From: Bacteroidales bacterium
Lineage (GTDB): Bacteria; Bacteroidota; Bacteroidia; Bacteroidales; F082
Length of the DNA: 42,527 nucleotides
Direction of reading: 5' to 3'
Assembly: GCA_015488735.1 (NCBI GenBank)
Contig: WFNG01000062.1
Span: 1 to 42,527 of the forward strand
The notes under the pieces: model-generated
What the model was told of the DNA's origin: nothing
Seen by the model: the letters and a program-made list of their open reading frames with translations, nothing else
Database searches by the model: none
Made by a program: the position numbers and the translations under genes
Shown here: in pieces, positions 7,983-17,340 of the stretch
Numbering within the stretch: position 1 is the first letter of the stretch
How the letters are laid out: every line of letters begins with the position of its first letter

Positions 7983-8028
7983 TTATTTTTTAGTTTATTT
8001 TTTAGTTTATTTTTTAGTTTATTTTTTA
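7983..8028. repeat. 12-bp tandem repeat (about 4 copies) in the moaA-moaC gap
   Basis: (TTTATTTTTTAG)n; moaA stop codon lies in the last copy. Confidence 0.9.
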
Positions 8029-8826
8029 TCCACCTATTCCATAAAAAGCGCCCGAAAGACTTTTTGTACCGGCTTTGGGTTTATTTTTGAGTGCCAGCTG
8101 GTAGGCTTTGCCAATTCCGGTTACTTTTGTTTGATAGGAAAGGTCGTTAAACAAGCAGGGCCGTATCTCTCCACTTGCTGTGAGGCGTAACCGGTTACAG
8201 TTTTTACAATCACCGCCTTCACCTCCATCAACCACTGAGAAATCTCCTGTTTTGAGGTTCATTTGATGAATAAAGCGGATTTGCAGATCGTTTTCTCTAC
8301 AAAAGCGAGCCACGTTCTGTGCATCTTTCTCATCTTTATTTTTAAAGACTACACAGTTAATCTTAACCGGAGTTAAGCCTGCTTTTTTTGCTGCTTCAAT
8401 TCCACGAAATACAGCATTGATATCACCGCCACGTGTAATTTCTGTATATCGGGCAGCCGACAGAGTGTCCAGACTAATATTAACACGATTCAATCCGGCT
8501 TTTGCCAAATCCATGGCGTAAGTTTCCAATAAAATACCATTTGTGGTCATAGCCAGTTCTTCCACGCCGGGAATACCCGCAATCATCCTGGTCAAATCGA
8601 CAATTCCCTTTCGCACCAAAGGTTCGCCCCCTGTTAATCTTACTTTGTTGATGCCATTATGAACGCCTTCTGTTACGATTTTATAGATTTCCCCGAAAGA
8701 AATAATCTGGTTGTCCGGAATCAGCTGAATGCCTGACGCCGGCATACAATAAGTACATCGCAGGTTGCATCGGTCTGTCACCGAAATACGCAGGTAATTA
8801 ATTTTTCGTTTATATTGGTCTAACAT
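8026..8826 (-). CDS. moaA: GTP 3',8-cyclase, compact form
   Basis: Radical SAM 'CNLRCTYC', 'LTGGEPLVR', second cluster 'CKNCNRLRLTASGEIRPCLF', terminal 'GIGG'. Confidence 0.88.
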   Translation of the reverse strand: MLDQYKRKINYLRISVTDRCNLRCTYCMPASGIQLIPDNQIISFGEIYKIVTEGVHNGINKVRLTGGEPLVRKGIVDLTRMIAGIPGVEELAMTTNGILLETYAMDLAKAGLNRVNISLDTLSAARYTEITRGGDINAVFRGIEAAKKAGLTPVKINCVVFKNKDEKDAQNVARFCRENDLQIRFIHQMNLKTGDFSVVDGGEGGDCKNCNRLRLTASGEIRPCLFNDLSYQTKVTGIGKAYQLALKNKPKAGTKSLSGAFYGIGG

Positions 8827-9985
8827 CTGCCAATTCTCCTTTTTTAATTGTGGTAACTCCCGGTTCTATAACCATAAAAGCCTGTGCATAAGACAAGGAA
8901 TGAATATGGGCAGAGCCATGATATTCCACCTGTTTAACTTTACCATCTTCTGTAAAAACAACTGGTTCAAAGGCTTTACGGATGGCTTTTTTTCTGTGGT
9001 AATCATCGTTTAAAGGCATTCTGTAAACCGGTGTTTGATAACCAGTACCCATAATTTTATAAATAAGCGGTTTGACCAACATTTCAAACTGAACAAAGGT
9101 AGAAACAGGGTTTCCGGGCAAGCCTATAAACCATTGGTTTGCACTTATTCCGAAAATGGTTCTTTTGCCTGGTTTGGTCTGTACTCCATGAAACAATACA
9201 TTTATCTTCATCTCTTTTAAGACGAGAGGTATAAAATCAAAATCCCCCATCGAAACAGCTCCTGACAGAATGATTATATCTGCTTTCCGGCATGCTTCAA
9301 CTAAGATCTTGCGGGTATCTTCCATAGTGTCTTTTGCGATGCCCATATACTCTGCTTCCAGTCCGAGTTGCCGGGCCTGGGATATCAATTGATAGGCATT
9401 GCTGTTTCTTATTTGGGAAGATTCAGGCTTAAAACGAGGTTCTACTAATTCGTTGCCGGTTGAAATAATGGCAACTTTTGGACTTTTATAAACCAATACT
9501 TCCGTAGCTCCAACGGAAGCAAGAACAGGAATATGCCTGGGTTGTAAGAGTGTTCCTTTTTTCAAAACAACATCTCCTTTTTTGATGTCTTCTGCCAGCT
9601 TACAAACATTGGAAGCAGAGCTATCTCCAAGATAAATTATTTTGTTCTCGGAAAGTTTGCGGGTATGCTCTACCATAATAACCGTATCAGCACCTTTTGG
9701 AACCGGAGCACCGGTCATAATTTTAGCACATTCGTTTTTCTTTACCTGCTTTTTTGGAAAGTATCCGGCTGCTATTGTCTCAATCACCGTCAATTTATTG
9801 CCTGTATCCTGATGACGACAGGCATATCCATCCATGGCCGATTTGTCGAAAGGCGGCATGTTTATGTCTGATTGTATATCCTCTGCCAGCACTTTTCCAA
9901 CAGAACTCATAAAATCAATTTTTTCAATCCCCAGCGTTTTACCGGTTTGTAACGCCATTTTCAAAGCATTTTCAAATAATATCAT
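8810..9985 (-). CDS. moeA: Molybdopterin molybdotransferase
   Basis: 391 aa; 'MPPFDKSAMDGYA', 'IMTGAPVPKGADTVIMVE', 'IISTGNELVEP', 'FGLPGNPVS'-like 'FIGLPGNPVSTF'. Confidence 0.95.
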   Translation of the reverse strand: MILFENALKMALQTGKTLGIEKIDFMSSVGKVLAEDIQSDINMPPFDKSAMDGYACRHQDTGNKLTVIETIAAGYFPKKQVKKNECAKIMTGAPVPKGADTVIMVEHTRKLSENKIIYLGDSSASNVCKLAEDIKKGDVVLKKGTLLQPRHIPVLASVGATEVLVYKSPKVAIISTGNELVEPRFKPESSQIRNSNAYQLISQARQLGLEAEYMGIAKDTMEDTRKILVEACRKADIIILSGAVSMGDFDFIPLVLKEMKINVLFHGVQTKPGKRTIFGISANQWFIGLPGNPVSTFVQFEMLVKPLIYKIMGTGYQTPVYRMPLNDDYHRKKAIRKAFEPVVFTEDGKVKQVEYHGSAHIHSLSYAQAFMVIEPGVTTIKKGELADVRPI

Positions 9986-9986
9986 T

Positions 9987-10715
9987 TTAAAAAATTATTA
10001 GTTTAAACCCGGCAACAAGTAGTACTGTTGCCAAAAGATATTTTAATTTTATGTGTGACAGCTTATTGCTGCTTATGAAACCACCGGCTGTCCCTCCTGC
10101 CAAGCCGATAACAACCCATAACAAAATATGGGTATTAGGGGAAAAACTGTTGTTGAAATATAGGCCGGTAAGTCCTGCCAGCGAATTCAAAAAAATAAAA
10201 ATGGCAGATATTCCGGCAGTTTCCTTTACATTAGACCAGTGAAGCAACAGTAGCAGCGGACTTAATATTATACCTCCGCCAATACCAATCATTCCCGAGA
10301 AAAAACCGATAACACCACCAATAATAATGGCTAACCAAAAAACAGGAATTTTGGTATCCTTAAAATCTTCTCTCGGACGGAAGAAAAACCGGGTAACAGC
10401 AATCAATAAAAACACACCCAATATTGTCTTGTAAATTCCCGAGTCAATATTTATACGGGCTCCGAGAAAGGCCATCGGGATGGAACCTATAATAAACGGA
10501 AACAAGACGTTAAGCCTGAAATATCCGTTTTTGTAAAACGAATAGAAAGAGATGGCAGAGACAAAAAGGTTTAATGTCAGTGCTGTTGACTTCATAGTGT
10601 ATTGTTCAAACCCGAAAAGGGCCATTAAGGCGAGGTAACCGCTTGCGCCTCCATGTCCTACAGAGGCATATAACGCAGCAACAACAAACAACAACACCAA
10701 AAATAAAATGTCCAT
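9987..10715 (-). CDS. TauE/SafE-family (COG0730) membrane permease
   Basis: 242 aa, multiple TM segments, 'GVIGFFSGMIGIGGGIILSPLLLLL' signature. Confidence 0.88.
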   Translation of the reverse strand: MDILFLVLLFVVAALYASVGHGGASGYLALMALFGFEQYTMKSTALTLNLFVSAISFYSFYKNGYFRLNVLFPFIIGSIPMAFLGARINIDSGIYKTILGVFLLIAVTRFFFRPREDFKDTKIPVFWLAIIIGGVIGFFSGMIGIGGGIILSPLLLLLHWSNVKETAGISAIFIFLNSLAGLTGLYFNNSFSPNTHILLWVVIGLAGGTAGGFISSNKLSHIKLKYLLATVLLVAGFKLIIF

Positions 10716-10731
10716 AACAACAAAACTTCTT

Positions 10732-10905
10732 TCAGTTTACATTACGCGGAAAGAAGCATATTCTGTTACTACGAACATTCTCATCCAACCCTAACACGGG
10801 ATGGATACAGCAAAATATGAAGTCTCCTTTCCAATTCATCCCTATAAAAGCAGGGAATCGGGAGGCCCGGACATTTCTATTCAAACCCATTGGTTCAGAA
10901 ACCAT
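10732..10905 (-). other. Uncalled 57-codon ORF or structured leader upstream of the Moco operon
   Basis: ATG...TGA reads MVSEPMGLNRNVRASRFPAFIGMNWKGDFIFCCIHPVLGLDENVRSNRICFFPRNVN; same region contains several hairpins. Confidence 0.4.
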
Positions 10906-11131
10906 AGCAATACCTTAGGTTAGTGAACTCGGATAGTGCAATATTACATAAAATATCTATTAATCGAACTAACTATTTCCTTTAATTTATTGGAATAATT
11001 ATAAACATCAGCTGTGTGGCCTTTAGTTTGCCAGGTAGGACGAATGAATATATTTTTGTATTATCTGATTATAAATCAGCTATTTAACAGGACTAAAGAG
11101 TTCCGGAGTAATACCAAATTAATCTAAAAGT

Positions 11132-12979
11132 TTAATCTTTCTTTTTCTCTTTGGCATTGAGATTATTTCCACTTTTTTCTGCGAGTCCTAAATCCCCATA
11201 ATCATTTGTATAGCCGTAAAGTCTGTCCAGTTTGGTTTTATAAACTTTTTTTAACTGGTTTCTTTTCAACTTCAGCGTGGGGGATAATTCACCGGTTTCT
11301 GTGGACCATTCGCGACAGGTCAGTTCGAATTTTTTTATCTGGCGATGGCGTCCCAACGTTTTGTTAATGCGGTCTATCTCTTCCTGGTAGCGACTTCTGA
11401 CCTTTTCATGATGAACCAAGTCCAGATTATCACGGAACTTCACATTATTCTTAAAACACCAGCCATGGAGATAATGAAAGTTCGGGCTGATAATGGCCGC
11501 AGCAAATTTTTCACCTTCACCAACCACCAGAATTTGTTCAATAAGCGGTGATTCTTTAAATCGGTTCTCCACAATCTGCGGAGCTACATATTTCCCGGTT
11601 GAAAGTTTAAAAATTTCTTTTTTCCGGTCGGTAATCCAGAGTGCAGTGTTTTCGATTTTCCCGATGTCGCCGGTATGGAAAAAGCCTTCTTCATCAATAA
11701 CCTCTTTCGTTTTCTCCGGATCTTTGTAATAGCCAACCATCAGGCTGGGACCACGCATAAGAATTTCGCCATCTTCGGCCATTTTTACTTCTATATTGTC
11801 CAACACCGGCCCAACGCTACCCGCTTGCATGGTGGGGTAATCGCCATAGTTAACAGAAATAACGGGAGAAGTTTCGGTGAGTCCGTATCCCTGGGCTATT
11901 TTAATACCAACAGCACTAAATAACCTTGCCAGTCTGGGTTGCAGAGCAGCACCTCCAGAAATAATCACTTTCAGTTCGCCACCGAGTGCCTCTTTCCATT
12001 TGCTGAATATTAGTTTTTGGGCAATACCTAATTTTCTATTATACATTTTACTGCGTTTTGCCGGGTCGTCTTCGTATTTTACGCCAACTTCAACAGCCCA
12101 GTCAAACAACCAACGTTTAACACCTGTCAACTCTTTGCCTTTGAGCATTATTTTGTCGAAAAGCTTTTCCAGTACACGGGGAACAGTAGTAAAACCATGG
12201 GGATGTACTTCGTTCAGGTTTTCTCCAATGGTATCAATGCTTTCTACATAATAAACGCCTAATCCTTTGGCCTGGACAAGATAATTTACCATTCGTTCCA
12301 GTACATGACACATGGGTAGAAAGCTGAGCCAGCGATCACCGGCATCCACATCCAGCAGGTTGCGGGTAGCTGTAACATTGCTCATGAAATTATTGTGCGT
12401 CAACACAACTCCTTTAGAGCGGCCCGTAGTGCCAGAGGTATAAATGATAGAAAGTATATCGTCTTTAGAAATACTCTTCTTTATTTTTAGAAGTTCTTTT
12501 TCAAATTTGGCTTTACTTTTTTTACCCAACTCTAATATTTCGTTCCAATTTGGCACATCATTAATGTTGTCGTAGGTATAAATTTTTTCAATTTTTGGAA
12601 CTTCATCAGCGAGGGGCTTAATTTTATCATAATACTCTTTGGACGACAAGATGGCAAGGCGCGCATCGGAATGTTCTAAGATATAACGATGTTCGGCAGG
12701 TCCAATATTGGGATAAACTGGTACGTGTATCACTCCGATTTGTCCCATTCCCATATCAGCAAAATTCCATTCGGGCCGGTTGTTGGAAATGGTTAGAATT
12801 TTGTCTCCTTTTTTAAATCCCAACGCCAACAATCCGTAGCTGAAGTTGTCAACTGTTTCTTTGTACTCATCGGTACTGAAATTTTCCCATTGTCCGTTTC
12901 TTTTGATGGAGAGGGCTACTTTTTGGTTGTACTCATTGACGTTTTGGTCTAGGATATCAAAATTTCTTTCAAGCTTCAT
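11132..12979 (-). CDS. Long-chain acyl-CoA synthetase (AMP-binding)
   Basis: 'IIYTSGTTGRSKGVVLTH', 'GYGLTETSPV', 'GFFHTGDIGKI'. Confidence 0.93.
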   Translation of the reverse strand: MKLERNFDILDQNVNEYNQKVALSIKRNGQWENFSTDEYKETVDNFSYGLLALGFKKGDKILTISNNRPEWNFADMGMGQIGVIHVPVYPNIGPAEHRYILEHSDARLAILSSKEYYDKIKPLADEVPKIEKIYTYDNINDVPNWNEILELGKKSKAKFEKELLKIKKSISKDDILSIIYTSGTTGRSKGVVLTHNNFMSNVTATRNLLDVDAGDRWLSFLPMCHVLERMVNYLVQAKGLGVYYVESIDTIGENLNEVHPHGFTTVPRVLEKLFDKIMLKGKELTGVKRWLFDWAVEVGVKYEDDPAKRSKMYNRKLGIAQKLIFSKWKEALGGELKVIISGGAALQPRLARLFSAVGIKIAQGYGLTETSPVISVNYGDYPTMQAGSVGPVLDNIEVKMAEDGEILMRGPSLMVGYYKDPEKTKEVIDEEGFFHTGDIGKIENTALWITDRKKEIFKLSTGKYVAPQIVENRFKESPLIEQILVVGEGEKFAAAIISPNFHYLHGWCFKNNVKFRDNLDLVHHEKVRSRYQEEIDRINKTLGRHRQIKKFELTCREWSTETGELSPTLKLKRNQLKKVYKTKLDRLYGYTNDYGDLGLAEKSGNNLNAKEKKKD

Positions 12980-13043
12980 GACTTATTTTGTGGAGGTTAA
13001 TGATAAAAACTTAATCTATATATTGTAAAACAAAAATGTATAA

Positions 13044-14876
13044 TCACTTTGAACCGGTCTGCGTTTCCTTCCCATTGTTTAATCCCAAATCACCAAAGTC
13101 TTTCGTATAGCCGTAAATATGGTCCAGCTTTACTTTATAAAGTTTTTTCAGATAAACCCGCTTTAATTTTAAAGTGGGCGACAGCTCACCGGTTTCTGTA
13201 GTCCAATCGCGGCAGGTCAGTTCAAATTTCTTAATCTGACGATGGCGCCCCAGCGTTTTGTTAATCCTGTCCACTTCTTCCTGATAACGTGCCAATACTT
13301 TAGGATGGCGGACAAGGTCGGTGTTGTCCCTAAATTTCACACCATTTTTAAAGCACCATCCGTGCAGATAATGGAAATTGGGGCTGATAATGGCGGCAGC
13401 AAATTTCTCTCCTTCGCCAACCACCAGAATTTGTTCAATAAGCGGTGATTCTTTAAAACGGTTTTCTACAATTTGCGGAGCCACATACTTTCCGGTTGAG
13501 AGTTTAAAGATTTCTTTTTTCCGGTCGGTAATCCAAAGCACACCATTTTCCATTTTACCAATATCTCCGGTATGAAAAAACCCTTCTTTATCGATGGCCT
13601 CTTTTGTCTTTTCAGGGTCTTTGTAATAACCCACCATCCGGCTGGGCCCACGCATAAGGATTTCGCCATCTTCAGCCATTTTTACTTCAATATTGCCCAG
13701 TATTGTACCGACACTACCAGCCTGCATTGTGGGGTAATTACCATGATTCACAGAAATTACAGGAGAAGTTTCCGTTAGTCCGTATCCCTGTGCCACACTG
13801 ATGCCTGCGGCACTAAATACACGTGCCAGCCTGGGTTGCAGGGCGGCGCCACCTGAAATAACCACTTTCAGCTCTCCGCCTAAACCTTCTATCCATTTGC
13901 TGAAAATCAATTTCCGGGCAATGGATAGTTTAAAATCGTATAATGGTTTCCTTTTAGCAGGATCATCTTCGTAAGCCATTCCCAATTCAACAGCCCAGTC
14001 GAACAATCTTCTTTTTATTCCGGTAAGGCTTTTGCCATTAAGAATTATTTTATCAAATAGCTTTTCCAGTACCCTTGGTACGGCAGTAAAACCATGAATA
14101 TGGATTTCATTTAAATTTTCGCCAATGGTATCAATACTTTCGGCATAATATACTTCTAAGCCCAGTGCCTGAACCGAATAGTTAACCATGCGTTCGAGCA
14201 CATGGCATAAAGGGAGAAAGCTAAGCCATCTTTCCCCTGCCTCAACAGGTTGCAGAGGAGCGGCAGCCATCACGTTACTCATAAAATTATAATGGGTAAG
14301 CATGACACCTTTTGCACGTCCGGTTGTGCCTGACGTGTATATGATAGAGAGCAAATCGTCTTTAGAAATGCTTTCTTTAATCTGAGGAAGTTTTTTTTCG
14401 AACTTTTCTTTATTTTTTTTACCCAGTTCCACAATTTCACTCCAATGTGGAACACCCGAAATCTTATCGTAAGAATAGATATTCTCAATTTTTGGCACTT
14501 CAGCTGCCAATGGTTTTATTTTATCGTAAAACTCTTTGGAAGAAACAATTACCATTCTTGCTTCGGAATGTTCCAGAACATAACGATGTTCGCGGGGACC
14601 AATATTGGGATAAACAGGAACATGTACTACTCCGATTTGTCCCATTCCCATATCAGCAAAATTCCATTCGGGCCGGTTATTGGAGATGGTCAGAATTTTA
14701 TCTCCTTTTTTAAATCCCAACGCCATCAACCCGTAGCTAAAATTGTCAGCGGCTTCTTTATATTCGTCTGTACTAAAATTTTCCCAACGACCATTTCTTT
14801 TTATGGAAAGAGCTATTTTCTGGTTATGTTCTTTGACAATCTGGTCTAGAATGTCAAAATTTCTTTCGAGTTTCAT
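13044..14876 (-). CDS. Long-chain acyl-CoA synthetase (AMP-binding), tandem paralog
   Basis: Near collinear with the preceding protein; same motifs 'IIYTSGTTGRAKGVMLTH'. Confidence 0.93.
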   Translation of the reverse strand: MKLERNFDILDQIVKEHNQKIALSIKRNGRWENFSTDEYKEAADNFSYGLMALGFKKGDKILTISNNRPEWNFADMGMGQIGVVHVPVYPNIGPREHRYVLEHSEARMVIVSSKEFYDKIKPLAAEVPKIENIYSYDKISGVPHWSEIVELGKKNKEKFEKKLPQIKESISKDDLLSIIYTSGTTGRAKGVMLTHYNFMSNVMAAAPLQPVEAGERWLSFLPLCHVLERMVNYSVQALGLEVYYAESIDTIGENLNEIHIHGFTAVPRVLEKLFDKIILNGKSLTGIKRRLFDWAVELGMAYEDDPAKRKPLYDFKLSIARKLIFSKWIEGLGGELKVVISGGAALQPRLARVFSAAGISVAQGYGLTETSPVISVNHGNYPTMQAGSVGTILGNIEVKMAEDGEILMRGPSRMVGYYKDPEKTKEAIDKEGFFHTGDIGKMENGVLWITDRKKEIFKLSTGKYVAPQIVENRFKESPLIEQILVVGEGEKFAAAIISPNFHYLHGWCFKNGVKFRDNTDLVRHPKVLARYQEEVDRINKTLGRHRQIKKFELTCRDWTTETGELSPTLKLKRVYLKKLYKVKLDHIYGYTKDFGDLGLNNGKETQTGSK

Positions 14877-14947
14877 GGCAATGGTGTTAGGTTAATAATA
14901 TTGTAAATAAATATCTATACGCGCATGTTTAAACAGTTGATATTGAA

Positions 14948-15427
14948 TTATTTTGCTTTAAATGTCCAGGTAAAATGAAATTCAGAAACCTGATTTCCCT
15001 GCGCATCAATGCCGATAGAGGTAATGGTAACTGTCCGGCCTTCCCCCGTTTTCAAGGTTTCTTTCACTGCCTGGCTGATGGCTTCCCCATCGTTACAGGT
15101 AAATACCACCTTACTTTGTGCTTTTTTGGTAAATTTTGCCTGGGTATCAAAAACCAACATGGATACCGGCCGTGATGCTGCTTTAACTTCGGCAATAGCC
15201 ATTGCTCCTGAAGAAAGTTCCGCAGCCATGGACTGCACGGCAAAATACAATGACCGGAAAGGATTCTTTGTCAGGTAATTGTATGGCACAGAAACGCTGG
15301 CATGTTTTTCGTCAAGTTCTACAATACGAAGACCATTCAACAGTCCCATGGGCATGTGCCTGATAAAAAACATCTTTAGCCGAAAGGGATTATTGGCCAG
15401 TTTCCTGAAATCTGTGGTTTTTGCCAT
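14948..15427 (-). CDS. Hotdog-fold thioesterase-like protein (DUF4442/PaaI-like)
   Basis: 159 aa; 'NPFRSLYFAVQSMAAELSSGAMA' and context in the acyl-CoA operon. Confidence 0.65.
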   Translation of the reverse strand: MAKTTDFRKLANNPFRLKMFFIRHMPMGLLNGLRIVELDEKHASVSVPYNYLTKNPFRSLYFAVQSMAAELSSGAMAIAEVKAASRPVSMLVFDTQAKFTKKAQSKVVFTCNDGEAISQAVKETLKTGEGRTVTITSIGIDAQGNQVSEFHFTWTFKAK

Positions 15428-15451
15428 AATTTTTCTAACTTTTTAAAAATG

Positions 15452-15478
15452 GGGGACAGACTGCAACAATCTGTCCCC
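15452..15478. terminator. Intercistronic hairpin GGGGACAGA-N9-TCTGTCCCC
   Basis: Perfect 9-bp stem between fadE-like and thioesterase genes; minus strand continues CATTTTTAAAAA. Confidence 0.55.
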
Positions 15479-15492
15479 AAAATAATAGTTAA

Positions 15493-17340
15493 CTAAAAAT
15501 TATATTTATTAGCATCAATCAGTTGAGCTGCTATTTTTCTGCGGGCTTCTTTTACGTTCACAGGATTAACTTTGGTAAAGCGTTTCATTCCCATGAGCAT
15601 GCCTGCCTGTTCGTCACCTTCGGCAAAAGAGTTAACGGCATCAACACCGATTTTATTCATTTTTGCAGCCGTGTCATACAAGAATACATCGAGAATATCT
15701 TTGTAAATCTCCAGCTTTTTCTCATCGTACATGCCGGCCAGTTTTTCCACGCGCAACAGTGTCGATTCAGCAGCATAAGTGTGCATGAGCATGTCGGCAA
15801 TGTTTAACATAATCTCCTGCTCATTTTGAAATGTTGTGGTATATTTCTGCAAAGCAGCGCCGGCAACCATAAGGATAGCCTTTTTGAAATTCAAAATGGT
15901 TTTATGTTTGGCTTCGAAATAATCCATAGAAGTACTTCCGAAATCGGGAATTCCCATCAATTCTTTGGCGACGGCTTTTGCAGGATTCAATAAATCTATT
16001 TCCCCTTTCATCCCTCTTTTCAACAATTCGCCAACAGCTACCATACGGTTGATTTCGTTGGTACCTTCGAAAATACGGTTGATTCTGGAGTCGCGGTAAG
16101 CACGTTCCACAACGGTTTCAGCCGAATAGCCCATACCACCAAATATCTGAACGCCTTCATCTACCACAAAATCGAGTGCTTCAGAGCCAAACACTTTGGC
16201 AATAGAAGCCTCAATTGCAAACTGGCGAATACCTTCAATACCGGCACGACCTTTGTCCATACCTTCTGCAATTAAAGATTCGATGGCATCGTCAATATTT
16301 TGGCTGGCACGATAGGTGAGTGATTCGGTGGCAAAGGTACGGATGACCATTTCGGCTAATTTGGTTTTGATGGCACCAAAGTTGGCAATGGCCATCCCAA
16401 ATTGTTTTCTTTCAGTGGCATACTGTACACTGGCATCGATGGTAGCTTTTGAAGCTCCTGTTGTGGCTGCAGCCAGTTTAATACGACCGAGGTTTAGTAT
16501 ATACAAAGCAATTTTAAATCCTCCATTACGATCACCGAGAAGGTTTTCTACCGGAATTTCGGCATTATCAAAGAAAATCTGGATAGTGGAAGAGCCACGG
16601 ATTCCCATTTTGTCTTCTTCAGCACCGAAAGTAAACCCGGGAGTATTGCGTTCTACGATAAAAGCGCTCAGGTTTTTGTCGTCTTCAATTTTTGCATAAA
16701 CGATGAATAAGTCGGCAACACCACCATTGGTAATCCACATTTTACTACCATTCAGGATATAGTGTTTTCCATCTTTACTCAATGTGGCTTTTGTTTTGCC
16801 ATTGTTTGGATCGGAGCCGGCATCTGGTTCTGTAAGGGCATAAGCGCCTATGTATTCGCCCGAAGCCAGTTTGGGAAGGTATTTCTTTTTTTGTTCTTCA
16901 TTTCCGAAATAAAGGATAGGAAGTGTTCCAATTCCTGTATGGGCTGAATAGGCAACAGCAAAACTGTATCCTTTTCCCATTTCTTCTACGGTAAGCATGG
17001 AGGTAACAAAGTTCTGGCCGAAACCTTCGTATTCTTCCGGTACGGATATTCCCAGCAATCCCAGTTCCCCGGCATCCTTCATTAATTTTATAAGTAACTC
17101 GTTGTCATGATGTTCCAGTTTATCAATATTTGGAATAGCCTGCGTTTCTGTAAAATCGCGGCAGGTTTGGGCCATCATTTGCTGTTCTTCATTAAACTCT
17201 TCCGGAATAAAAATATCGGCGGCTTTTGTTTCCCTGATAAGAAATTCGCCTCCTTTTATTGCTTTATTGTCTGACATAATTTTATAATTTGATAGATGAA
17301 TAATTCGGTTTAAAAAAATGCACAGTGACACATGGGCCAC
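15493..17340 (-). CDS. fadE: Acyl-CoA dehydrogenase, FadE type; probable start at 17277 (MSDNKAIKGG)
   Basis: 'YALTEPDAGSDPNNGKTKA', 'MGIRGSSTIQIFFDNAEIPVENLLG', 'IFGGMGYSAETVVERAYRDSRINRIFEGTNEI'. Confidence 0.93.
   Translation of the reverse strand: MAHVSLCIFLNRIIHLSNYKIMSDNKAIKGGEFLIRETKAADIFIPEEFNEEQQMMAQTCRDFTETQAIPNIDKLEHHDNELLIKLMKDAGELGLLGISVPEEYEGFGQNFVTSMLTVEEMGKGYSFAVAYSAHTGIGTLPILYFGNEEQKKKYLPKLASGEYIGAYALTEPDAGSDPNNGKTKATLSKDGKHYILNGSKMWITNGGVADLFIVYAKIEDDKNLSAFIVERNTPGFTFGAEEDKMGIRGSSTIQIFFDNAEIPVENLLGDRNGGFKIALYILNLGRIKLAAATTGASKATIDASVQYATERKQFGMAIANFGAIKTKLAEMVIRTFATESLTYRASQNIDDAIESLIAEGMDKGRAGIEGIRQFAIEASIAKVFGSEALDFVVDEGVQIFGGMGYSAETVVERAYRDSRINRIFEGTNEINRMVAVGELLKRGMKGEIDLLNPAKAVAKELMGIPDFGSTSMDYFEAKHKTILNFKKAILMVAGAALQKYTTTFQNEQEIMLNIADMLMHTYAAESTLLRVEKLAGMYDEKKLEIYKDILDVFLYDTAAKMNKIGVDAVNSFAEGDEQAGMLMGMKRFTKVNPVNVKEARRKIAAQLIDANKYNF

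Noticed and set aside
10735-10890. RNase P-like words on the minus strand (GTCCGGGCC ... AACAGAATATGC)
   Set aside because: They are only about 120 nt apart, lack the GAGGAAAGUCCGGGC context and the rest of the conserved core; probably coincidence.
10732-10935. Assignment as a canonical Moco riboswitch
   Set aside because: Position fits, but I could not recognise the defined consensus or stem order; reported only as an uncharacterised leader or small ORF.
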